64,000 nucleotides of DNA from Neoceratodus forsteri (GCA_016271365.2 CM057453.1:1090451001-1090515000); one strand, 5' to 3'; positions 1 to 11,560 are shown, numbered from the stretch's first letter. Numbers and translations: made by a program. Notes: generated by a model not told the origin, from the sequence alone.

Positions 1-59
1 ATTATTATACAAAAAAGGTTATAGAAACAACCTAGGGAATTGGCACCCCCCCCCCCCGG

Positions 60-720
60 GTCTTTTAAATTCAGATTTGAAAATTTTGAGCAAAAGTTTG
101 CTAGCCAGACCTTCTAGGGTTACTCCACTGCTTCTTAACCCTGTTCAGACTTGTGCTATATGAGGGAGGAAGCAGCAAGATAATCTTATTTGGCTGAGGG
201 AAGTCTTTTCTAAAGGGGACTTAGAACAGTTACAAGGGATCGTTCTTGGATTGGATCAGGAAAAAGCTTTCGATCAGGTCACACATACATTTTTATTTCT
301 AGTGTTAACAGCCTTTGGGATTCTTGATAGGTTTGTGGGTTGGATAACTTCAATGTATCAGGGGGCTGTAATTATACCAAACATGAATGGGTGGTATGGA
401 CGGAAAATTTGTGTGGGTAAAGGAGTCCATCAGGGATGCCCCCTGAGTCCTACGCTTTATGCCTTTATGATAGATATTTTTATCAGAATGTTACAATTCA
501 ATACTGAGTTACAGGGCATAGATGTCTCTCCATCTGTGCCACAATGAAAAGTCCTTGCTTATGCAGATGATTTAGTCTTACTTTTAGCTCCTCAGTTTTC
601 GGCCTCAGCATTACTGGAGACTATAGGTAGTTTCTCAAGTATTTCTGGTTCCAAGATTAATTATAGCAAAAGTAAGGGGGTGGTCATATGGTTCACTCTG
701 GTGCCACCCTTAGGTATGAT
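60..720 (+). pseudogene. Tx1-like reverse transcriptase, palm domain fragment
   Basis: The fragment covers RT motifs from the finger region to the YADD active site. The longest open stretch (251-547, 98 aa) carries the first catalytic aspartate in LDQEKAFD and the QGCPLSP loop. A stop at 545-547 separates it from the YADD box, which follows in the same region (about 559-570). Both catalytic motifs therefore survive at the sequence level but cannot be made as one protein. The family reaction is RNA-templated DNA synthesis at a nicked target. Confidence 0.8.
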
Positions 721-1092
721 AGCTTGAGTTCCTGTTTCCAGAGATGATCCTATTACAATCCTAGGGGTACTGTTTGGAGCAGGAGACCTGGCAGGCAAAA
801 ACTGGGAAATAGCCCTTAGTAGGGGGATCCGCTTGGTAGGAGGATGGAAGGGACAACAGCTTTCCAAAAAGAAAAGGGTTATGCTTATTAGAACCATTCT
901 TACTCCGATATTTCTGTATGTAAGTTACATCTTTCCTCCACCCTCACATGTCAGGACTCAGTTGTTTAGTATCTATTTCCAGGCGTTCTGGGGGTCTTGG
1001 TTGAACCCTATAAAGAGAGAGTTGACCTGTCTTCCTATTTCAGAAGAGGGGGTACATATGCTTAACCCCATTGCATTTTTTGTAGTATTTTT

Positions 1093-1728
1093 TTGATTTA
1101 TAATTTGAGGTCAGTCCTGAGGCCTGGAGATATTATATGGAGACCTTTAATAGAACAGTGGTTGCACCCATGTATGTCTTGTTGGCAGGAAAAGAAGCCC
1201 AGATTATTGACTAGAATCCCTAATTTACTGTCTTTTGTAACTGATTTTATGAAGCAGGTTATTAAGTGGGACATTACCCCTCGTCACTTACAGACCTTGG
1301 ATAGGAAGAAGGTATATAACTATATTTTGTCAGTTGAACACAAGGTGGAAGATGTGCTTCCTGACTGTCCTGCTAATAGAATGTCTCAGATATTAGGACA
1401 CATTGGGAATAAAAGGATCCCCCCACATGCCTGGGATTGCTTATGGTTAAGTAACTATGGGAGGTTGGGAGTTAAAGGTAATAGTAAGCACAAGCAGTTG
1501 TTGGAAAGATATTGCCCTAGAATTGGATGTAGTCAAATTTTAGAAACCCAAAGACATTTATACCTAGAATGTGAGTATATCAAACCATTTTGGACATTCT
1601 TGGTGGACCATTGGAACGAGACCGAGTTTAGGGGTATTGATTATCCCACTATAATGTTTGGAACATTGGAAAACACATTTATAAAATATAACAGCAACAC
1701 TATTTATGTGATTTTTTTTGTATTATAA
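1093..1728 (+). pseudogene. Tx1-like LINE C-terminal region
   Basis: An open stretch of 211 codons lies downstream of the RT core in the same orientation. Near its end it has a Cys-rich segment (CPRIGC, then HLYLECEYIKPFW) that matches the C-terminal CxxC...H...C finger of Tx1/L1-group ORF2 proteins. The remainder has no domain I can name. It is part of the same broken ORF2 as the upstream RT. Confidence 0.7.
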
Positions 1729-1989
1729 GGTTTTATATTTGGCAGTCTAGATGCATGTGGAGTTTGCAACAGAAAGATATCTCTTATGTTGAATTATTTT
1801 CCAATATTTGTAAAGCCATTGATAGGCTCATGAAATGTGATTTTAAAACAGGTTCATATGAATTCATTAAATCTCTATGGATCAACTGCACTGCCTGGCT
1901 TAATTGATGTATTTCTGTTTTTCTTGTGTATGGATTTCTGGATATTGCTTTACTTCTGATTTGCATGTAATGAAGTCCAATTTCTCAAT

Positions 1990-2130
1990 AAAATTCCCCT
2001 ACTCTTTTTCGAGAAGTGCCATGGGATCTTTAACATCCACCTGAACTACCACCAGAACAGGCAGATGGGACCTCGGTTTAACATCTCATCCAATGGGGTT
2101 ATCCCAGCTGGAGTAATTTCAAATGAATAA
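1990..2130. repeat. Short interspersed repeat fragment, family unresolved
   Basis: The stretch around 2008-2095 contains the phrases GCCATGGGATCTTTAA and GACCTCGGTTTAACATCTCA. I recognise this wording from repeats scattered through many fish and amphibian genomes, but I cannot assign it to a named family. No ends or duplications are visible. The following 2130-2640 shows no gene or repeat I recognise. Confidence 0.35.
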
Positions 2131-2642
2131 ATAACCTCTTAAAAATGTATCCGTGGCCACAGAAAAATATGCTTATATGATAACACAGCCACTTCGTTTG
2201 GATGCCCACCCTGTAAAACTGCAGAAACAGTCACCATTAACGGAGCTCTAACCGTTAACACTTTTAGTTGAGAAGCAACATGAGCACCAAGCATGAGAAA
2301 GATTTTTTACTCACTGATATACACCACATAGAGTTGCTTAAAGTAAACAGAGATGGACTCCTCCCTATTAATTTGAGTGACACAGGGGGATAGAGTTTCA
2401 AAGAGTGGTGCTGGCCTTGCATCAAGCCCTGCATTAAACCCTTTCTTTGCCACAGCTGCATCTTTCCAGGTTGCCGCAACTGCACCTGATTTTACAATCT
2501 CAGGCACAGTTATGACAGTTTACCCACTTTATGAGAGTTTGTGCCAAATTATGGGTGTAAGCTCCATGAAAACAGTCCCTGGTATTGACACAGGCTAGTC
2601 CACAAAAAGATGGTCTAGCAAGCATCGGTTGCCACATGGGAT

Positions 2643-3282
2643 AGAAAATCCCTTTATTTTATTTTTTTACTTTTTTTTTTTTTTTTCAAATTCCATTTTT
2701 CACCCCTACCATGCCGCTGAACTCTCTGTCCAGTGACCTCCGGGACTGAAGTCACTACCTCCCTACGTGGCTCGGCTGTCCCTTCAGCTTGTCTGTGGCT
2801 CCAGGCATCCCCCGGGTTTACCCTCTGGGGAAGGGACACCCCCGCCCAGGGCGCTCTTTCTTTCAGTATTGAGACACTGGTCTGGGAGGGAACAGCGGAG
2901 GGGATTGAGTCCATTTCTGGGAGTGTGGACTTCGGAGGGAGGCACCTTTGCCTATCAGTGGAGGAGGGGGGTTTGCATGCTTAGTTACACCCTTGTGGAG
3001 CCTGGCTGTCAAGGCAATGTACTGCCTTGGCTCCAACCCCTGGCATATGCTATGACGCTACTGTTGGCAACCTCCAGCCTCTGCCAGAGTTGCTCCTTGA
3101 GCGGTCATCTCCCCAGCCCTCCCCGGGGAAGAGAGAGCAGTCCTTCGGACTCTCAATCTCTTTGTCCCCCCGCCAACCCCCAGCATCCCGGGCTTATTTC
3201 CAAACCCAGGTCGCCGGCATGGCACAAGGTGTGGCGTCCAGCGCCTCAACCCTCAGTGCCATCGGGCCAAGAAAATCCCTTT
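2643..3282 (-). mobile_element. Long tRNA-headed SINE, copy 1, with TSD
   Basis: The insertion is flanked by the direct repeat AGAAAATCCCTTT at 2643-2655 and 3270-3282. On the minus strand it starts near 3269 with a tRNA-like head (GGCACTGAGGGTTGAGGCGC, and a B-box-like CCTGGGTTTGGAAATA). A GC-rich body of about 500 bp follows, and the element ends in an A-tract seen here as T-rich 2656-2687. An A-tail plus a 13-bp duplication indicates LINE-machinery insertion. The body is unusually long for a SINE. Open frames inside it are chance products of its GC content. Confidence 0.8.
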
Positions 3283-3289
3283 TGATTGC

Positions 3290-4440
3290 AATAAACCTGG
3301 TGCACTATATCTTCATTACACCTGGGGCTTGTTGCTATCATGGACATTTGAAAATCCAGCCCATGGAGTCCTGGAATGGTGATATTAGGAGTTATTTCAA
3401 AAGTTGTACATTATGATGCATACAATGTTTGTGGCATCCTCACCATTCAAATAAATGAGGTATTTTGCCAAGAATCTGACCCAAGTGAAAGATAAATGAT
3501 GGTATTTACTCAATGGGTAAATGACGGCATTTATTTTTCATTTGCCTACGTCACACACTCACACAAAATGGCAATGAACTTAATTGACATGTCATTCTAC
3601 CCAGTTGCATGAAGAAGCTGTCCTCCAATTTCAGCCAGTAGCGATCCTGTGTTTGGATAAAAAAAAACTTCTCCCTCCGCCATTTTGTATTCCCCGCTTC
3701 AGTCGGGAGTTTCAAAAAAAGACTGTCAGTATTTAAAAACTGTCCTGATCTTTTCTTATTTATGATGTGGCCTCTTTGTGTAATGTTACAAAGCCACCAG
3801 TCAATTATTTAAAATTAAAAGCCATTTCTGAAACTTCTTTACTATGACCACCATGCCTTTCACCTTGCCGTTGTTGCCCACTTGCTCCCTGCCAAACTGG
3901 TGCACTCCAGGACCCACGACTAAAAACAGGAAATAAGGCAAATCAAAAACACTCGGAACAAAATAAATAAAACCTATACTGTCTGCTACTCTAAAAAGGA
4001 GAGGGGGCAGAAAACCTCAGCAAGAGGAGGATGAGGGCAGTACCTGTCAGTAAAACTAACACAATCCAACCTCACCTGCACTATTTCTGGGCAGGGGAAA
4101 AATGAAAAGCACATAATTTCCCTTAGCTAAGAGACACTACTTTGGGCAAAGGGAACAGTAGACTGCACAGTATTAACTGTTAGAAAATAACAAAATCCTG
4201 TTAAAAAAAACTGAAGATATACATTGTATACACAGAACATACAGTAGTCTGTTTTCAAATTTGCTGCTGATTTGTATTTGTTATGTTTACACCACTGGCA
4301 GTATGTTAAAGCACAATGTGAGATGCACAAGAAATAAGACATGAATGAATGGCTGTCTGTGTCACCACACGGTTAGGGGTTGTCTCCTCAGTTTCTTATG
4401 TCTTATTCCTGTTCAGAATATCATTGAAGTATTATTGAAG
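3290..4440. other. No feature recognised
   Basis: This is AT-rich sequence without a supported gene. No repeat ends, inverted repeats or known family phrases were seen. Confidence 0.5.
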
Positions 4441-4545
4441 AACATCACCTGAGGAAGGACTCTGTGTAAGCATGAAAGCTTGTGTACTATAAATGTCTTG
4501 TTGATTCAATAAAAGTTATCTAGTCATCTACTTTGTTTACCAGAA
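4440..4545 (+). mobile_element. Repeat tail with hammerhead-like core (possible Penelope-like 3' end)
   Basis: CTGAGGA at 4449-4455 is followed, after an 18-nt stem-like spacer, by GAAA at 4474-4477. These match the two invariant strands of the hammerhead ribozyme core (CUGANGA ... GAAA). The phrase continues with GCTTGTG and CAATAAAAGTTATC, wording I recognise from interspersed vertebrate repeat tails. Hammerhead motifs are known from Penelope-like retroelements. Stem II here is weak (GGACT against AAGCAT) and I do not see a clean third strand, so any ribozyme is decayed. The assignment is tentative. Confidence 0.35.
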
Positions 4546-4975
4546 GAACATAAGACATTCTCTCACTTTCCAAGTCCACAAGGCTTGAATGTGCCACTGG
4601 GATCTCCCTTCTTGGCATCTGTAGAGGCAGGGATAGTCTTTTGATCAACAGCACAGGATCACTCAGTTCCTTCCTGGCTGCCAGTCTTCTTCTTGCCTCC
4701 CCAGAGGTATCCACTGTAGCTCGTACAGCAGCAAATCATTCAGTATGTTTATCCTGCCTTTTCCCTGCAAGTGGTGAGTTTATTGGTAGATGGCCTCCAC
4801 ATGGAGCTCTCCACCCAGCTATAAGTGCTTTCGATAGGCAGTGTGAGGGAGCTCCTAATAGTGATCTACCCTTCCCCCTAACAATTATCAGTCAACCACC
4901 ATTTGTCTCTGTCTGACTCCAGCTATAAACAAAATCAATAGAATTCTGTGATTTGAAGCACGTCTAGTTTTTCAT
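4545..4975. other. No feature recognised
   Basis: A 91-codon open frame (4641-4916, plus) crosses this interval but shows no domain or family wording. I see nothing else to support. Confidence 0.45.
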
Positions 4976-4979
4976 TGTA

Positions 4980-5350
4980 TCTATGAGTCATTCCAGTCGG
5001 GGTTCAGATCGCGACACAACACAGAGACCACCCTGGTGAAAGTGATAAATGATCTCTTTCTCGCGAAGAGATTGGGAGTAATACTCAGTGGTCATCCTGC
5101 TCAATATCTCATTGACATATGACACTGTGGAGCACTGTGTTATTACTGATTACTTGAGGAAGTGTGGGGGACTCACCAGTACATGGCTGTATTGGTTTGA
5201 ATCCTTCCTGGCTAGCAGAGAGCAACTTGTAGCACTAATGAAATTTCCCTCAGAGGTGGCTTCTGTTCCCTGTGGCATTCTGCAAGGCTTGATTTTGTCC
5301 TCTGTGCTGATTGTGGTGTACGTATTGCCAGTGATGAAGGTAATAAACTA
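4980..5350 (+). mobile_element. L2-type LINE reverse-transcriptase fragment
   Basis: Translation in shifting plus-strand frames gives SFQSGFRSRHNTETTLVKV, then a degraded YDTVEH catalytic motif (the first catalytic Asp region), WFESFLASREQL, and a GILQGLILSSVL segment equivalent to GVPQGSxLGP. This is the L2 RT finger and palm order. Stops and frameshifts break it, and the YADD box is missing because the fragment ends before it. It lies in opposite orientation to the larger L2 copy just downstream and is a separate insertion. Confidence 0.7.
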
Positions 5351-5370
5351 GTTAAGCAGTAAGGCATGAC

Positions 5371-5486
5371 CAGGGGTTAGATTAACAGTCTGTTAATCAC
5401 CCCCTAAGGGTGTAATGTGGTACAAGGCTTAACCGAGTGCCATATTGCCCCAGGGGGTGATTAACTGACTGTTAATCTAACTCCTG
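5371..5486. repeat. Palindromic foldback (MITE-like), 35-bp arms
   Basis: The left arm 5371-5405 (starting CAGGGGTTAGATTAACAG) pairs with the right arm 5452-5486 with only two mismatches seen. They are separated by a 46-bp loop. The structure is consistent with a small non-autonomous DNA transposon or a foldback. It ends ten bases before the 3' tail of the neighbouring L2 element. Confidence 0.7.
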
Positions 5487-5697
5487 GGAGTGCTTTATTC
5501 AATTCAATTCAATTCAATCTTTATTTATATAAGGTGCCTTTCTGAAACCAAGGCGCCTGTACAATACAAGATAAAACAATAAATAGTTAAAACAATATTA
5601 AAATTAAACTAAACAACAATATTCAAAAATCATTATAAGCTTTGCTGAAGAGATAGGTTTTTAAAGCTCCTTTAAAACTTTGGACAGTCGGGCAATC

Positions 5698-6243
5698 TCA
5701 CACCTGACGAGGTAGAGAATTCCACAGGGTTGGTGCCATAAAACTAAAAGATCTGGCCCCTGAAGTTTTTAAACGAACCCTGGGAATCTCTAGCAATCCC
5801 TCATCAGTGGATCGGAGAGAGCAGGGGAGACAGTAGGGACAGAAGAGATCTTTCAGGTAAGCAGGTCCCTGATTGTGTAGGGCCTTATAGGTCAGCAAAC
5901 CGACCTTGAAGATGATTCGCCAGCAAACTGGCAGCCAGTGCAGTCCGCAGAGCACAGGCGTTATAGGACTGGACCTAGAAGAACCAGTCAACAGCCTGGC
6001 TGCCGCATTCTGCACTAGTTGCAGATGACGAATCTCAACCCCCGGTAGCCCAAGGTAAAGGGTGTTGCAGTAGTCAAGGCGGGAGGTAATGAAAGCATGG
6101 ACCAAAGTAGGAAGATCGTCTGGAGGAACCAGGTGCTTTACCCGGGCTATGTTCCTCAGATGGTAAAAAGAGGTTTTGACAACTGCTGACACCTGAGATT
6201 TAAATGTCAAACAGTCATCAAACACAACGCCCAGGTTCCGCAC
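5698..6243 (-). pseudogene. L2 ORF C-terminal region
   Basis: A 181-codon open frame on the minus strand starts RNLGVVFDDCLTFKSQVSAV and continues with FYHLRNIARVKHLVPPDDL, RLDYCNTLYLGLP, LQLVQNAAARLLTG and LHWLPVCWRIIFKV. This is the thumb and C-terminal part of L2-type RT proteins, and the same wording appears at 22920-23531. Only the frame break upstream separates it from the RT palm. Confidence 0.8.
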
Positions 6244-6257
6244 CTGGTCTGAGGTAG

Positions 6258-7742
6258 TTAGCTAGACACCCCAAGCCATAGACCCGAGGGTGATCCAACC
6301 AACAAACCTGCCTCCCAGCGACCCTGGTCCACAACCAACACCTCAGTTTTGTCTGGGTTCAACCGCAGCCAACTCACATTCATCCAGTCCTGGATTTTGG
6401 CAAGACAGTTGTTAAAGACCGAAAAGGCAGCATCTTGGCCAGGCACAAAGGACACGTACAGCTGAGTATCACCTGCATAGCAGTGAAAACCCAAACCTTA
6501 CTGCCTAATAATCACTCCTAATGGCAGCATGTACACTGCAAACAACATGGGCCCCAAAATGGAACCCTGCAGTACCCCACAGGATAGGGAGAATGATGCC
6601 AAGGAAAAAATCCCAGACACCACCCTCTGAGTCCTACCCTCGAGGTAAGATCGAAACCAACTGAGGACTGTACCAGACAGCCCACAGATAGACTGCAAGC
6701 GCTCCAATAGCACACCATGGTCCACAGTGTCAAATGCTGCAGAGAGTTCAAGAAGGACCAAGATGGAACGAGTCCTTCGATCTCTTGCTATAAGGAGGTC
6801 ATTTAGTACCTGGACCAGAGCTGTCTCAGCACTATGCCTTTTCCTAAATCCGGACTGGAGAGAATCATAGACATTGTGGCTGGTCAAATGATCATCCAAC
6901 TATGATGCGACCACCTTCTCAATAACGTTACCCACAAAGGGTAAGTTAGAGACAGGCCTGTAGTTTGCCAGACAGTCCGTGTCCAAGGAGGACTTCTTAA
7001 GAAGAGGCTGAACCACAGCCTCCTTTAGAGGATTTTGAAAAATCCCCCTCTCCAAGGACCTCCAGACTATCTCAGCAAGGACGGGACCAATTTTATCCAC
7101 ACAACCCACTAAGAGACGTATGGGGCCCGGATCCAAACCACAGTTGGTCGGATGCAGTGATTGGATGATCATCACAATGTCACTGATTGCGGGGAGGCTG
7201 AAGTCAGACCACACAAACTGGGTGTCCAACATCTCCTTCTGATCATCACAACTCCCATTAGAGAGGGTCAAACGGATATCAGATCTGATTGTGGCAACCT
7301 TATCTGAAAAGAACAGAGCAAACTCCTCACACCATTCTTGAGAAAAAGCTTTTCTGGACTGAAGACAGATTGGATTGCACAATCTGTCCACAGTCTGGAA
7401 GAGCTGAGCTGATCTATTCTGTGCAGCAGCAATCTCTCTGGACAGGAATTCTGCCTTCTTATGAGAGATTGCGGATTGATAGACCACATAGTGGCCCATC
7501 AAACTAAATTTGTCACAATCCAGACCCAACCTCTGCCAGCACCTCTCCAACCTTCGTCCAACTCTCCTCAACTCCCTCAGAGTCTCATCGAACCAAGGAG
7601 ACCTGGGGCGAAGAGTGAGACGACAAACACGAACAGGAGCAATGGAATCCAGGGTCTCTGCCACCGCCTTATTATAGGCAAGTACCAGCTCTCCTGGATC
7701 CATGCAATCTCTCAGTAAGCCCGATAGGTCCAGCACCGCCAT
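6258..7742 (-). pseudogene. L2 reverse transcriptase, broken
   Basis: The 7742-6900 frame (280 aa) holds the linker and RT N-terminus (SPWFDETLRELRR, FLSREIAAAQNRS, LANYRPVSNLPFVGNVIEKV). The 6899-6498 frame holds SGFRKRHSAETALVQV, LSAAFDTVDH and LQGSILGPMLFAVYMLPLG. The 6494-6258 frame begins HCYAGDTQLYVSF, so the catalytic YADD is changed to YAGD. A stop separates each piece. The order and wording are those of the L2 group. The protein would copy L2 RNA, and probably that of SINE partners, into DNA. Confidence 0.8.
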
Positions 7743-7764
7743 CAGGCCATCTGGGAAACACCCC

Positions 7765-8445
7765 TTAAAGGGCAGTACCAGACCATCTCCATAGGGGCCA
7801 GCCTACTGGGGTGGCCTCAAAACTGAACCCAATGGAGTGATGGTCCAACCATCCGACTGGTTCCACCACCAAATCGGATATCTCCATCCCCAGAAGGAAC
7901 ACCAAATCCAATGAATGACCACCAATATGGGTCAAGGAGGAAATAACCTGTGTAAAGCCCAGTGAAATCATTAACTGGAGGAAGTCCTGACCAAATTTCG
8001 AGAGTTCATCGTCGACTCAGGCATTGAAGTCCCCCAGAACCAACCATCTGGGGGACTCCAATGTCAGGTCAACAATGAAGTCTGTGACTTCCAGCAGGAA
8101 AACATTCCCGTCACCTGGTGGACAGTACACGAGAAGTATCCTGCACCCCACACCCTTGCCCATGATACATTCAAAGGATTTGGTAGTTCCCACTGGTACC
8201 TCCACTAGGTTCAGTTCTGATCTAAAACAGATAGCAACACCCCAACCCCTATGATCCATCCTCGGGCGGTATATCACTGAGTAACCGGCTGGAACTGCTG
8301 CTGCCAAAACTGGTCCAGCATTCTCATCCAGCCAGGTTCTCAGTGATGCACACCAGGTCAGATGTCCCAACAAAATCAGCTATAATAGCCATCTTGTTTT
8401 TAATAGACCTGGTGTGCACAATACCGCCCAGTAGGATGAGCATCC
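7765..8445 (-). pseudogene. L2 apurinic-type endonuclease domain, broken
   Basis: Minus-strand translation gives HTRSIKNKMAIIADFVG and DLVCITE (about 8440-8340). A one-base shift follows at the ACTGAGAACC segment, then TWLDE, MDHRGWGVAICFRSEL, and LVLGDFNA (near 8020), where the conserved SDxN/GDFN motif lies. The end of the domain is seen at 7971-7765 as GHSLDLVF and WLDHHSIGF, matching the catalytic SDH(H) box, with S changed to L. The family nicks target DNA to prime reverse transcription. Upstream open codons (8786-8400) with basic RRRRKR runs belong to the pre-endonuclease part. Confidence 0.75.
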
Positions 8446-10089
8446 GAGGATGACTGTGCTACCTGCTGACTACAATCAGAACCCTTGGGTATGGGAACCA
8501 GACAGGGAGGGCCCCTTTCCTGGACCCATTTCACCCCAGGGCATCTCCTTGACCCCACTATCCCTATCCACCCACTCCTTTCCATTCCCTCTCCAGACCC
8601 ACCCCTCTTCCTCCTCCTTCTTCCAACAATCCCCAAAGCCCTACACCGTCTATAAACTTCTGGTGATAGGGGAGGACAGGAAAAAGGACTAAGGTCTCTG
8701 AGCCTGGAGGGGGAATAATACCCGACTGTCCTTGTGCTGTTCCAGCACATATTTAACACTCTAAATAAGTAACAACAAATAAACAATCCTAGTTACAAAA
8801 TTAACCCACCCCTCAAAGCTAAATAAATACAAAGCCCTATATAATGATTTAACAACAAAATAAAATACAAATTAAAGGACCAAACAAACCTCAAAATATT
8901 AATTTAAGGGCTCTCACCCCCAAACCCAAACACAAAATACAACCAAATACAACAAACCACTAATTAAATTCCCCCTCCCCACCCAGTCCTCTCACCACTG
9001 GGGAAGAGAGGTAAAAATAATATACACTAAAGTCACTAATTCCTTCCCCACCCAGTCCTCTCACCACTGGGAAGAGAGGACAATACTCTCAATATCAAAC
9101 AAATAATAACATAAACAACAAATCTAACAAACAAATAAATAAATGGACACAGGGTCCTCTCACCACCCGGATGTCCAAACAATAAAAGTTAACAAACCAA
9201 TTTCTTCAGTCCAATCTAATCACCTATAAAATTTAAAAAAAGCTAAAATCTGAGAGTCACATATTTATAATAGTCACAGTTTCACCAGAGCACAGGTCGG
9301 CCAGTAGATAGTTCACCCCTCTCACGGGTGAAAAACCAATTCAAAGAAGTGACATGTTGCAGACCACTCTTATTAAATTCAGAATAAGTCCAGGAGCTTA
9401 TCTCTCCAAGAAATGGTGACAGTATTCAAATTTTCAAATGAGCTCTCACCTTCATTTGAAAACAACAGGCCCCAAACAGAAATCTCAAATTCTGGAAACA
9501 TAGGAGCAGTCTGTAGTTGAAGCCAGAATTTACTGTACAAAACCAGGAAACCAGAGAGCAGGGAAAAGTCTAAAAAACATACGAGCAGACTGTAATCAAA
9601 CTAAAACTCACGGTAAAAACCAGAAACCAGGGAGCAGGGAAGTCAATCCAGGGCACCCAGGAAACGAAAGTTCAATTCCTCCACACTACCGAGTAGTTGA
9701 TAGCAGGCAAGCAGCAGCGCTTCCAATGCCAGGTAGCTCCGGGTTCCACCTATACTCCATGGCTTCAGGAAGGTCCCCACCCAGATCCCGATACCTCTTT
9801 CCAGACCCGCTCCCCACTACGGCTGCCCGCCAGCTACAGAGTGGTGAAAACGAAAGAGCTGCAAATATGGCTGCCCTATGGCAGCGGCACCAGAGCGCAC
9901 CACTGGCTCGAGGTCAGGGTCGGGAAATGATTTCTCCCCACCATCCACCAGAGTCTCTTCTGAGTTCGGCGCTGACAGAAACCACTCCTCACTCCTTGCT
10001 GCTCACCCAAAACACTCCGAGTTGCACCATGCTACTCCTGTATCCGCCTCTGGGGCTCCACACTCTGCTCCCCGCACACACACAGTATC

Positions 10090-10620
10090 ACACAGTTTAT
10101 TGCTATTATAAAACATTATTCCAAAAGAAAAGTGGTAAAAGTATACTTTTTAATGTTTTCTTTATTTAGGGAGACTTTTAATAAAATAGTTCTTCCACCA
10201 ACAGTTTAAGAATGCTGGTTCCAAATCAGAATGCAGCACTCCAGTTATTCAGCAGTGCTAGAGGATGGAACGCTGACAGGAAGAATCCATGTGCTATGGT
10301 GATCAGGCTGTACATGACAATGTAACAGGGATTAATGTAAGGCTGTTGGGATCCTAACAGCCAATCAGACTGCAGCATTTCTGAAATCCTTTCTATAATG
10401 CACATTGTTTTTTTACTCCAGTGCAGATGATACACAGTTGTACCTCTCTGCCGCACCGGATTGGGGTAATGTGGTGACTGTGATTAATTGATGTCCAGGG
10501 ACCCTGGTTCTCCATTTTTATCGGTAACACCGGTAACAATCACGAAATCCTGCTTGGTTTGCGGAATTTGAATTCTTGTACCGGTGCCTCATGGAAATTG
10601 CATGTCACTGCACAGAATCT
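10090..10620. other. No feature recognised
   Basis: This is AT-rich flank between the L2 5' end and the next SINE. A short segment near 10518-10545 contains CGGTAACACCGGTAACA. No gene or element ends were identified. Confidence 0.45.
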
Positions 10621-10623
10621 CTA

Positions 10624-11289
10624 AGATTTCAGTATATTTTTTAATTTTTTTTTTTTATTTTCTCTTTCTATGTCCCCTTCGCACAGCATCAGTCTCCACT
10701 TTTCAGAGATCCCTAGGCTGGGTATCCCCTAGCTTCACCCCCAGGTAATGCTCAGGAGCTCCTGTGGGCCTGCCCCTGTCCTGCCTGGATTGCACCCCCC
10801 AGGTGGGAAGGGAGGGGACGCCAGGTCACCCCTCCACACTCACTTAGTGTGTGTCGGGCAGCCCAGTGGGTCCCTCATGGAGCCTGGTTATGAAGTCTGG
10901 GGCACCTGGGTCCCTTCTACCAGTGGCTGATGTGGAGTGATTGTTCCTAGTTTTCTGGTCTCTGTCCCTGAGGGCACCAGCACTAGAGATCAAAAGAGGT
11001 AGGTCACAGAGACATGCCACTGCTCCAGATCCTGGCTAGTGTCCTCCCCTCCTGATCACTCTGCAGCACCTTTGCACCAGCATCCGTGATCACACAGGTG
11101 GTGGTAAAGAAGCAGGACCTGCAGTCCACCCTCCCAGGAGGAGGAGAAGAGCATTCCCCAAGTGCTCAATCCTACTCCCCTGGCCAGACCTCCAGCAACC
11201 CGAGTTTGCTTCTGACCCTGGGTCGCTGGCATTGCAAGGCAAGTAACAGTGTTACCGCAGCACCAGTGGGCTGACCCAGATTTCAGCAT
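10624..11289 (-). mobile_element. Long tRNA-headed SINE, copy 2, with TSD
   Basis: The flanking repeat AGATTTCAGTAT (10624-10635) recurs as AGATTTCAGCAT (11278-11289), one mismatch in twelve. On the minus strand the element opens near 11277 with CCACTGGTGCTGCGGTAACA and has a box B-like region CCAGCGACCCAGGGTCAG, matching the heads of the other copies. It ends in the T-rich tract 10636-10667 (the A-tail on the minus strand). The body is GC-rich and about 600 bp long. It is more diverged in the head than copies 1, 4 and 5. Confidence 0.75.
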
Positions 11290-11394
11290 CTTAAAATGAA
11301 TGCTGCTGTGCTTTGCATTCTTTCTGCTTTGCTGCATATAGAATCAGTAAAAAAATGACCCACACTGTTTTGTTGGAATCAGCCATTCAGTTTA

Positions 11395-11560
11395 ACCACC
11401 CATGCCTAGTGGTTAGAGTAACAAACAGTGAATGAACTGAGTACATCCAGCAGACTTGGGTTTGAGTCCCACAACCTCCACTTGCATACTGCGTGACTCC
11501 AAGCAAGTCACTTAACCTTCCCTGTGCTTTTAGGTCACTCCTTAAAACAGACAGTTCTAC
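11395..11560 (+). mobile_element. MIR/CORE-type SINE
   Basis: A tRNA-like head is seen (GCCTAGTGGTTAGAGTAA for box A, TTGGGTTTGAGTCCCAC for box B). It is followed by CTCCACTTGCATACTGCGTG and CAAGCAAGTCACTTAACCTT, which match the core of MIR-type SINEs. The 3' end is decayed and no TSD is visible. An independent copy lies near 61620. Confidence 0.75.

Larger units (their letters stand above)
60..1985 (+). mobile_element. Tx1-like (L1-group) LINE remnant, 5' truncated
   Basis: This is the reverse-transcriptase half of a non-LTR retrotransposon. Reading starts inside the RT domain, with a QTCAI/GR-like motif around 150-165, then LDQEKAFDQV at about 250-280, GVHQGCPLSPTLYAF at about 424-470 and the catalytic LAYADDLVL at about 553-580. 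The C-terminal zinc-knuckle-like region is near 1515-1600. The coding sequence is split by frameshifts and stops (for example TGA at 545), so it is dead. The wording LDQEKAFD plus QGCPLSP is typical of the Tx1/L1 group known from fish and amphibians. The 3' UTR appears to end near the AATAAA at about 1987. No 5' end, endonuclease or target-site duplication is visible, because the element is cut by the window edge or by 5' truncation. Confidence 0.8.
5496..10075 (-). mobile_element. Nearly full-length L2-type LINE
   Basis: Read on the minus strand, this carries a GC-rich 5' leader (about 10075-9650), a spacer, then endonuclease (about 8445-7765), reverse transcriptase (7742-6258), a C-terminal region (6243-5698), and a 3' UTR ending in four ATTCA units at 5496-5519. 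The 3' end phrase TTTATTTATATAAGGTGCC recurs in the other L2 copies here. The 4.6 kb length fits a near-complete copy of the L2 group. Frameshifts and stops break the ORF into at least six pieces. The 5' boundary is estimated from the change in composition near 10075 and no TSD was confirmed. Confidence 0.8.

Noticed and set aside
2767..3416. Overlapping frames of 172 and 129 codons
   Set aside because: They lie within or across the edge of SINE copy 1 and have no family wording.
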